This document shows, piece after piece, positions 1 through 4,435 of a stretch of 6,251 bases of DNA. The translations under genes were made by a program, and so were the position numbers. The stretch spans positions 1-6,251 of the forward strand of contig MHGT01000013.1 in the NCBI GenBank assembly GCA_001805695.1, written 5' to 3'. Source of the DNA: Omnitrophica WOR_2 bacterium RIFCSPHIGHO2_02_FULL_67_20 (GTDB lineage: Bacteria > Omnitrophota > Gorgyraeia > Aquiviventales > Aquiviventaceae). The first letter of the stretch is position 1. Each line of letters begins with the position of its first letter. The notes below the pieces were generated by a model that did not search any database, was not told where the DNA came from, and saw nothing but the letters and a program-made list of their open reading frames with translations.

Positions 1-765
1 CCCTTGCCGCCGGAGCGGTACACGTCGACGCGCAGGTCCCCCGGATTGATCTCGATGGGCGCGTCCTCGTCCGACTCCGGCACAACGTCCACCGAGGCGA
101 AGGAGGTGTGGCGGCGCTTATTCGCGTCGAAGGGCGAGATGCGCACGAGCCGGTGGACCCCCTCCTCCGACTGCAGGTAGCCGTAGGCGTAGGGGCCCTT
201 CACGATGATGGTCGCGCTCTTCACCCCCGCCTCCTCGCCCGGCACCAAGTCGATGACCTCGGCCGGGAAGCCGTGCTCCTCCGCCCAGCGCCGGTACATG
301 CGCAGGAGCATCTGCGTCCAGTCGCACGATTCGGTCCCGCCCGCCCCGGAGTGGACGGCGAGGATGGCGTGCTTGGCGTCCAGGTCGCCCCCGAGGAGCC
401 GCTTGACCTCGAGCCGGCCGAGCTGCTGCTCGAGTCCGGCGAGGTCCTTGGCGAGCTCTCCGAGCGAGGGCTCATCGGCTGGATCGGTGAGCGCAAGGAG
501 CTCGGCGGCATCAGTGAGCCCCTGCTGGAACTGGAGGATGGGGTGGTACTGCGCCTTGAGGCCCTTCAGCGCCTGGATGGTCTTATTCGCGCGCTCCTGG
601 TCGGACCAGAAGTCGCCGGCAGCCATCTGCCGCTCGACGTCGGCGATGCGGCCCGCGAGGGTGTCGAGGTCAAAGATACCTCCGCAGTTCGGTCCAGCGG
701 CTCTGGAGCGCTCCGAGGCGGTTGCGCAGCTCGACGAGCTGGTCGGAGGGGGTGGCAGCGCTCAT
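1..765 (-). CDS. prfB: Peptide chain release factor 2 (RF2), 3' end outside window, expressed by +1 frameshift
   Basis: RF2 ends translation at UGA and UAA codons by triggering peptidyl-tRNA hydrolysis on the ribosome. The reading starts at ATG 765-763 and runs 31 codons to an in-frame TGA at 672-670. Skipping one base there continues into the rest of RF2, giving 254 complete residues before the window edge (family length about 365). After the N-terminal helical part come the conserved HSGAGGTES segment and EGVHRLVRISPFD. The latter contains the Ser-Pro-Phe codon-recognition tripeptide (about residues 210-212) that marks RF2 rather than RF1. The last visible residues, VDVYRSGGK, lead directly into the position of the catalytic GGQ loop, which is cut off. 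No Shine-Dalgarno sequence precedes the start; the ATG is chosen by N-terminal length against E. coli RF2. The TGA is not a pseudogene lesion, because a canonical recoding signal surrounds it. Identification is certain; the exact start is likely. Confidence 0.96.
669..684 (-). promoter_or_regulatory. prfB: prfB programmed +1 ribosomal frameshift site
   Basis: On the minus strand the codons read CGG AGG TAT CTT TGA C. This has the three parts known from E. coli prfB: a Shine-Dalgarno-like GGAGG three bases before the slippery CTT, the in-frame TGA stop at 672-670, and a C after the stop that makes termination weak. By analogy, low RF2 stalls the ribosome at UGA, the CUU peptidyl-tRNA slips one base to UUU, and reading resumes at GAC (671-669) to give full-length RF2. 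High RF2 terminates at codon 32 instead. This is negative autoregulation by RF2 of its own synthesis. It also implies that UGA is a normal stop in this organism. Confidence 0.95.
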
Positions 766-774
766 GGCCGGATT

Positions 775-803
775 AGTGTAGCAGAGACGGCGCGCAGCCA
801 CAA
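775..803 (-). promoter_or_regulatory. Putative sigma-70 promoter of prfB
   Basis: On the minus strand TTGTGG (803-798) is separated by 17 bases from TACACT (780-775), which is preceded by an extended -10 TGC. The match is partial: 3/6 at -35 and 4/6 at -10. Spacing and the TGn motif favour it. Transcription would start about 7 bases after the -10 box, roughly at 767-769. That leaves a leader of only a few bases before the prfB ATG at 765, in keeping with the missing Shine-Dalgarno sequence. This is a prediction from motif and position only. Confidence 0.45.
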
Positions 804-805
804 CG

Positions 806-822
806 GTGTCCTAATTTGCGTG
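806..822 (+). repeat. Extra terminal-like repeat next to the palindromic element
   Basis: The bases GTGTCCTAATTTGCGTG are followed at once by a similar unit at 823-840 that forms the left terminus of the palindrome. The 806-822 copy is also a close inverted match to the right terminus at 909-926 (CACGCAAAATGAGGACAC), closer there than the left terminus itself is. It is therefore probably a third element end in the same orientation as the left arm, left by a nested or tandem insertion. Confidence 0.5.
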
Positions 823-926
823 GTGTCTTAATGTGGGGTGATTTCGCAGATTGTGGGATGATTTCGCCGATAGATCTATCTGCGAAATCGATTCAAAATC
901 TGCGGAATCACGCAAAATGAGGACAC
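823..926. mobile_element. 104-bp near-palindromic element, probable MITE built from two inward-facing transposon ends (IS21-like)
   Basis: The whole stretch is one inverted repeat with no gap, centred between 874 and 875. Reading from each terminus inward, about 39 of 51 bases agree, beginning with (G)TGTC and ending at the shared centre GATAGATCTATC (869-880). The inner 30 bp (860-889) are perfect except for one pair. Each arm holds two copies of a GATTTCGC-like motif exactly 20 bp apart (at 840 and 860 on plus; from 909 and 889 on minus). Terminal TGT...ACA plus evenly spaced internal repeats resemble the transposase-binding ends of IS21-family elements; that assignment is inference. No ORF lies inside and no target-site duplication is visible, so it would be an old or non-autonomous copy. 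An RNA copy would fold into a long hairpin. It sits directly upstream of the prfB promoter and downstream of the HD-GYP gene. Confidence 0.55.
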
Positions 927-929
927 TAC

Positions 930-960
930 CAGACACCGGGCCAAGCGGGAAAAGTGTCTG
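930..960. repeat. 7-bp perfect inverted repeat with 17-nt loop
   Basis: CAGACAC at 930-936 pairs with GTGTCTG at 954-960. It lies a few bases after the stop codon of the HD-GYP gene (minus strand) and touches the outer edge of the palindromic element. There is no U-run after the stem in the direction of transcription, so it is not a typical intrinsic terminator. It may be a fragment of a dispersed extragenic repeat or simply a 3' end stabilising hairpin. Confidence 0.3.
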
Positions 961-966
961 ACGCCG

Positions 967-2460
967 TCAGGCGGCGGGCGGCTGGCTTTTGGCGGAGGCC
1001 GGGCGCTCTTCCTTGCCTTCAACAAACCGCAGGAACGCCTCGACGACGGCCGGGTCGTGCTGGTGGCCGGCGTTCCGCCTGAGCTCGTCCTTGGCCCGCT
1101 CGATCGACATGCGCTTGCGGTAGGGCCGGTCGGTGATGATGGCGTCGTAGGTGTCCGCGACGGCGAGGATGCGCGCCCCCAGCGGGATCGCCTCGCCCTT
1201 GAGGCCGTTGGGGTAGCCGGCCCCGTCAAAACGCTCGTGGTGGTGGCGCACGAGGGCGACCACCTTGCTGAGCGAGCGGATCGGCCGGACGATCGCCTCG
1301 CCGATGGCGCTGTGCTGCTGCATGATCTTCTGCTCATCGGGGTCGAGCGGGGCCGGCTTGAGCAGGATCTCGTCCTTGATGCCGATCTTGCCGATGTCGT
1401 GCAGCACGCCCGCGTCGTTGAGCGTGCGCAGCATCTCCTCATCCAGGCCTATCTGCTCGCCGATCTTCATCGCGTAGTAGCCCACCCGCTTGGAGTGGCC
1501 GGCGCTGTACGGGTCCTTCGCCTCGACCGCCAGGGCCAGCGCCATGATGGTCTCCAGGTAGGTGCGTTCGACGTCGAGGTTGAGCCGGTAGTTCTCGATG
1601 GCCACCGCCATCTGCGAGCCGATGCTGCCGAGCAGCATCTCGTCGTCTTCCGTGAACGGCCGCTCGGCGTCCTCCCGCAGGACGGTCAGGACGCCGAGGG
1701 GGTGGTCGCGCAGCTGGAGCGGCACGCTCAGGACCGTCGCCTCATCCTGGTGGGTGTTGGAGAAGCCGAGTGACGAAGACTTGCCGGTGCTGCGCATGGC
1801 GCGGCGCTCCTTCACCACCAAGCCGGGAATCCCCTCCCCGATTTTCAGGCGCAGGTTGGCGTCGGCGGTCTGCCCGTTGTTCGACCAGGCGGTCTTCACG
1901 TAGAGCTCCTGCTTCTCGCCGTCCACGAGCATGAGCGTGCCCCTCTGGGCCTCGAGGGCGGCGGCGCTGTTCTCGATGATGAGGTTGAGGAGGTTGTCGA
2001 TGCCTTCGTAGGAGTTCATGGCGGCGCCGATGCGGGCCAGCAGCCGCTTGACGAGCTGGCGGGAGGACTCGAGCTCATCGATCTTGTGCTCCAGATCCTT
2101 CGTGATGCGGTTGAAGGAGCGGGCCAGCTCCCCGATCTCGTTGCGCTCGTCCACCTCGATGGTGCCGGTGAAGTGGCCGGTGGAGAACTCCTGGACCTTC
2201 TTGGTGACTTTCAGCACGAGGGAGATCATCGGCCGGGCGACGAGGAAGTAGCCGATGATCACTGAGGCGATGACGGCATAGAGGGCGGGACTCATGTCGA
2301 CCTGGTGCATCTTCGCCCACGCCCACACGATAAGAATGGGGATGATCGACATGAACCCGAAGGCGAGGGCGAGCTTGCGCTCCAGCCCCTCCTCCTTCAG
2401 GGAGATGAGCTTAAATCTAGTTTTACCCTTCGGTTGTGACGACGGGAATGCGTCCGCCAT
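967..2460 (-). CDS. Membrane-anchored HAMP-GAF-HD-GYP signalling protein, probable cyclic-di-GMP phosphodiesterase
   Basis: The 497-residue protein starts at ATG 2460-2458. It has two predicted membrane helices (about residues 29-48 and 56-78) joined by a very short external loop, then a HAMP-like linker (about 78-130), a GAF sensor domain (about 147-293) and a C-terminal HD-GYP domain (about 296-483). The HD-GYP metal ligands are all visible: H322, the H354-D355 pair in HDIGKIG, H383, the HHH at 406-408 and D436. The signature GAGYP is at 413-417. Family members of this type hydrolyse cyclic-di-GMP to pGpG or GMP, so an active enzyme is likely. The tiny outer loop means that signals are probably sensed in the cytoplasm through GAF. 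The C-terminal tail is rich in Ala, Pro and Lys. A GAGG lies 11 bases before the start and another 1 base before it. The gene has its own promoter and is not tightly linked to neighbours. Substrate and ligand are inferred. Confidence 0.93.
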   Translation of the reverse strand: MADAFPSSQPKGKTRFKLISLKEEGLERKLALAFGFMSIIPILIVWAWAKMHQVDMSPALYAVIASVIIGYFLVARPMISLVLKVTKKVQEFSTGHFTGTIEVDERNEIGELARSFNRITKDLEHKIDELESSRQLVKRLLARIGAAMNSYEGIDNLLNLIIENSAAALEAQRGTLMLVDGEKQELYVKTAWSNNGQTADANLRLKIGEGIPGLVVKERRAMRSTGKSSSLGFSNTHQDEATVLSVPLQLRDHPLGVLTVLREDAERPFTEDDEMLLGSIGSQMAVAIENYRLNLDVERTYLETIMALALAVEAKDPYSAGHSKRVGYYAMKIGEQIGLDEEMLRTLNDAGVLHDIGKIGIKDEILLKPAPLDPDEQKIMQQHSAIGEAIVRPIRSLSKVVALVRHHHERFDGAGYPNGLKGEAIPLGARILAVADTYDAIITDRPYRKRMSIERAKDELRRNAGHQHDPAVVEAFLRFVEGKEERPASAKSQPPAA

Positions 2461-2487
2461 GCCTCACAGAGCCTCACGGAGCCGTGA
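2461..2487. repeat. Short tandem repeat and inverted repeat in the leader of the HD-GYP gene
   Basis: Two tandem 10-bp units (2461-2470 and 2471-2480) differ by one base. On the minus strand each supplies a GTGAGG-type purine tract in front of the start codon. The inverted repeat TCACGG-AG-CCGTGA (2474-2487) overlaps the upstream tract, so a small hairpin could affect access of the ribosome. The stem is only 4-6 bp, and regulation is speculative. Confidence 0.3.
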
Positions 2488-2517
2488 CGGAACCTGCTGA
2501 AATCCGGGACGACAGCA

Positions 2518-2547
2518 AGTATACCTGACGGCATAAAAGAACGACAA
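2518..2547 (-). promoter_or_regulatory. Putative sigma-70 promoter of the HD-GYP gene
   Basis: On the minus strand TTGTCG (2547-2542, 4/6 to consensus) and TATACT (2523-2518, 5/6) are separated by 18 bases. Transcription would begin near 2511, giving a leader of about 50 bases before the ATG at 2460. The surrounding spacer is more AT-rich than the genes. This separates the signalling gene from the murJ-uvrC-ogt operon upstream. Confidence 0.55.
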
Positions 2548-2583
2548 ATCGTACGCAGGATTACTGGAAAGACAGTCGCAGAT

Positions 2584-2645
2584 CGCAAGTAGTCCTACTG
2601 CGACTTGCGACCGCCTGGTAATTTCGCTATGGCGACTTGCGACCG
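2584..2645. repeat. 14-bp direct repeat and hairpin at the 3' end of the alkyltransferase gene
   Basis: The bases GCGACTTGCGACCG occur exactly at 2600-2613 and again at 2632-2645, 32 bp apart. The second copy encodes the last residues of the alkyltransferase and the first lies just beyond its stop. The downstream copy also pairs with an inverted partner (CGCAAGT at 2584-2590 with ACTTGCG at 2603-2609), with AGTAG/CTACT nested inside. The hairpin is well placed to end the operon transcript on the minus strand, but the bases after it are not U-rich, so terminator function is uncertain. Confidence 0.4.
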
Positions 2646-2965
2646 AGGTCCGGGAGCGGTACGGCTCCTTCCCTCTTCAAGAGGGCGAGCTTGCGCTTTG
2701 GGCCGCCGGCGAATCCGCCAAGCGAGCCGTCGGCGCGCACGACCCGGTGGCAGGGGACGCGCGGCGCAAAGGCGTTGCGAGTGAGGGCGTTGCCCACCGC
2801 GCGGGCGGCGTCCGGCCGCCCGATGCGGCGGGCCACCCACCGGTAGGAGCGGGTCTGGCCGCGGGGGATGGCGGACACCGCCCGGTAGACCTGGCGCTGG
2901 AACTCGGTGAGGCGCGCCCACGCCTCGCGCGGCGCGCCGGGGGGCGATGCGATGGTCGTGCTCAT
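2627..2965 (-). CDS. ogt: Methylated-DNA-protein cysteine methyltransferase, single-domain MGMT/Ogt type
   Basis: This 112-residue protein transfers alkyl groups from O6-alkylguanine in DNA to its own cysteine in a suicide reaction. It carries the active-site motif PCHRV (Cys72). It also has the helix-turn-helix region GQTRSYRWVARRIG (about 37-50) with Tyr41, the RAVGNALTRN segment with the expected arginine finger (Arg55), and Glu99 in LALLKREG, the expected end of the Cys-His-Glu relay. Only the C-terminal catalytic and DNA-binding domain is present; the N-terminal domain of longer Ogt and Ada proteins is absent. The Cys separates it from alkyltransferase-like (ATL) proteins, which have Trp there. 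The start at 2965 is fixed by AGGAGG (2979-2974) with 8-base spacing. It lies 15 bases after the uvrC stop, so the two repair genes are surely cotranscribed. Some short family members act mainly as damage sensors feeding excision repair, which would fit the uvrC neighbour; that role is inference. Confidence 0.9.
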   Translation of the reverse strand: MSTTIASPPGAPREAWARLTEFQRQVYRAVSAIPRGQTRSYRWVARRIGRPDAARAVGNALTRNAFAPRVPCHRVVRADGSLGGFAGGPKRKLALLKREGAVPLPDLGRKSP

Positions 2966-2973
2966 CTCACGTC

Positions 2974-2979
2974 CCTCCT
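2974..2979 (-). promoter_or_regulatory. Ribosome binding site of the alkyltransferase gene
   Basis: AGGAGG on the minus strand, 8 bases before ATG 2965-2963, two bases downstream of the uvrC stop TGA (2983-2981). It decides the alkyltransferase start and suggests reinitiation by ribosomes leaving uvrC. Confidence 0.85.
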
Positions 2980-2980
2980 C

Positions 2981-4435
2981 TCAGTATTGTTGGTTGAGCT
3001 GGCGCAGGATCGCCTCGGCGAGCGGGCGCGGCAGCTTGGCGGCGCCGGCCACGTCCTCCACCGGCGCGCGCGCGATGGCCGCCACCGAACCGAACCGGCG
3101 CAGGAGTGAGCGCTTGCGCGCCGGTCCGATACCGGCGATGCGGTCAAGCGCCGAGGCGGTCGCCGATCCACCGCGCAGGCCGCGGTGATAGGTGATGGCG
3201 AAACGGTGCGCCTCGTCCCGGAGATGCTGGACCAGATGGAGCACGGGCGAAGTGGGCAGCAGGACTACCGGCTCGGACGATCCAGGCAGGAAGATGTGCT
3301 CGAACCGCTTGGCCAAACCGATCGCGGGGATGGTCAGCGAGAGTGCTCCGAGCTCCTCGACCGCCGCCGCAAGCTGGCCTTTGCCGCCGTCCACCAGGAC
3401 GAGGTCGGGCAGCGGCAGGCGCGCTGCGAGCGAGCCGCCGTAGCGGCGGCGGACGACCTCGCGCATCATCGCGTAATCGTCTCCGCCATGGGCGGATCCG
3501 CCTTCGGCGGAGATACCGCCAACGGTCTTGATGCGGAATTTCCGGTAGTGCGCCTTGTGGGGCTTGCCGTCGGCGAAGACGACCATTGAGCCGACCGCGT
3601 AGTCGCCCTGGATGTTCGAGATGTCGAACGCCTCGACCCGGCGCGGGAGCCGCGGCAGCTTCAGCGCAGCCTGCAGCTGCTCCAGGGGCCCGGCGGCGAG
3701 CGACTTCTCTTTGGCGGTGATGACCGAGGTCAGTGAGCGAATCTGGTCGCGCAGGCGGGCCGCTTCCTCGAAGCGCCTATCGCGCGCGGCCTGCGCCATG
3801 CGCCGCGCGAGGTCGCGCAGCAGCCGGTCGCGTGCGCCGCTCAGACAGGCCACGAGGTCGTCCACGATGCGCCGGTAGCGCCGCTCCGAGATGTAGCCCG
3901 CGCACGGCGCCAGGCACTGCCCCAGGTGGTACTCGAGGCACGGTGTTGCCGGGAACGTCCTGCACGTGCGCATCGGGAAGACGCGGCGCAGGAAGCGCAC
4001 CGCCTCGTGCATGAGGCCGGCGTCGGTGTACGGGCCGAAGTAGGTCGCGCCGTCATTCAGCCGCCGGCGGGCGACGACGAGGCGCGGGAACGGCTCGCGC
4101 GTCACCTTGAGCAGCGGGTAGCGCTTGTCGTCGCGGAAGGCGACGTTGTAGTAGGGCTTGCGCGCCTTGATGAGCTCGGCCTCGAGGAGGAGTGCGGCGG
4201 CCTCGGAGGCGGTTTCACGCGCCTCGAGATCCGCCACGCGCCGCATCATCGTCGCGATGCGCGGAGAGAGCCCGTCCGGTCTGAAGTAGGATCCCACCCG
4301 CTTGCGCAGGCTCAACGCCTTGCCGACGTAAAGGAGCGCCCCCTCAGCGTCCGTGAAGAGGTAGACGCCGGGCCGGTCGGGCAGGCGGCTTACTCGCCCG
4401 CGAAGGGCTGAAGCAGTGGAGGATTGCCGAGCCAT
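2981..4435 (-). CDS. uvrC: UvrABC excinuclease subunit C, short form
   Basis: UvrC makes both incisions around a lesion bound by UvrB in nucleotide excision repair. From ATG 4435-4433 it has 484 residues. Visible parts: GIY-YIG nuclease (about 19-100; GVY, YVGKA, Arg46, Glu78 region), four cysteines C158, C166, C174 and C178 expected to hold an Fe-S cluster, the UvrB-binding UVR motif (about 212-247), the RNase H-like nuclease with D271 (FDIS), D320 (GDDY), D349 (VDGGKGQ) and H410 (RDEAH), and a C-terminal helix-hairpin-helix region (about 428-482). E. coli UvrC has about 610 residues. The deficit lies between the UVR motif and FDIS, where about 40 residues replace roughly 175. A 10-residue insertion precedes D320. 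The start is chosen because about 17 residues before LPDRPGVY is normal; the frame stays open upstream to 4741 but only inside murJ. It overlaps murJ by 46 bases without a clear RBS, suggesting translational coupling. Confidence 0.95.
   Translation of the reverse strand: MARQSSTASALRGRVSRLPDRPGVYLFTDAEGALLYVGKALSLRKRVGSYFRPDGLSPRIATMMRRVADLEARETASEAAALLLEAELIKARKPYYNVAFRDDKRYPLLKVTREPFPRLVVARRRLNDGATYFGPYTDAGLMHEAVRFLRRVFPMRTCRTFPATPCLEYHLGQCLAPCAGYISERRYRRIVDDLVACLSGARDRLLRDLARRMAQAARDRRFEEAARLRDQIRSLTSVITAKEKSLAAGPLEQLQAALKLPRLPRRVEAFDISNIQGDYAVGSMVVFADGKPHKAHYRKFRIKTVGGISAEGGSAHGGDDYAMMREVVRRRYGGSLAARLPLPDLVLVDGGKGQLAAAVEELGALSLTIPAIGLAKRFEHIFLPGSSEPVVLLPTSPVLHLVQHLRDEAHRFAITYHRGLRGGSATASALDRIAGIGPARKRSLLRRFGSVAAIARAPVEDVAGAAKLPRPLAEAILRQLNQQY
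3482..3511 (-). repeat. 30-bp in-frame palindromic insertion in uvrC (two 15-bp units)
   Basis: Two adjacent 15-bp units, TCCGCCGAAGGCGGA and TCCGCCCATGGCGGA on the minus strand, encode SAEGG and SAHGG (residues 309-318). Each unit is a hairpin of TCCGCC and GGCGGA around three bases, and together they form one larger palindrome whose centre GGCGGATCCGCC is perfect. In typical UvrC proteins only about three residues separate KTV from the catalytic DDY; here there are thirteen, so the excess equals exactly these 30 bases. It looks like a small palindromic element inserted in frame, or a duplicated one. Confidence 0.7.

Noticed and set aside
670..765. prfB as a pseudogene with a premature stop
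   Set aside because: The TGA sits in the standard programmed frameshift context and the downstream frame is intact and conserved.
108..831. Long plus-strand open frames opposite prfB
   Set aside because: They are antisense to a well-conserved RF2 reading and have the Arg/Ala-rich composition typical of shadows in GC-rich DNA.
823..926. CRISPR array or riboswitch
   Set aside because: The repeats are arranged as inverted arms around a centre with no unique spacers, and there is no conserved ligand-binding fold that I recognise.
876..1442. Minus-strand open frame overlapping the HD-GYP gene and the palindrome
   Set aside because: It is an out-of-frame shadow of the HD-GYP domain with low-complexity Arg/Ser composition.
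2584..2609. Hairpin as a clear intrinsic terminator
   Set aside because: The stem is broken by alternatives and is not followed by a U-rich run; it is listed as a repeat only.
2595..2921. Alternative 108-codon frame over the alkyltransferase
   Set aside because: The neighbouring frame carries PCHRV, the HTH and a strong RBS; this one has no recognisable motif.
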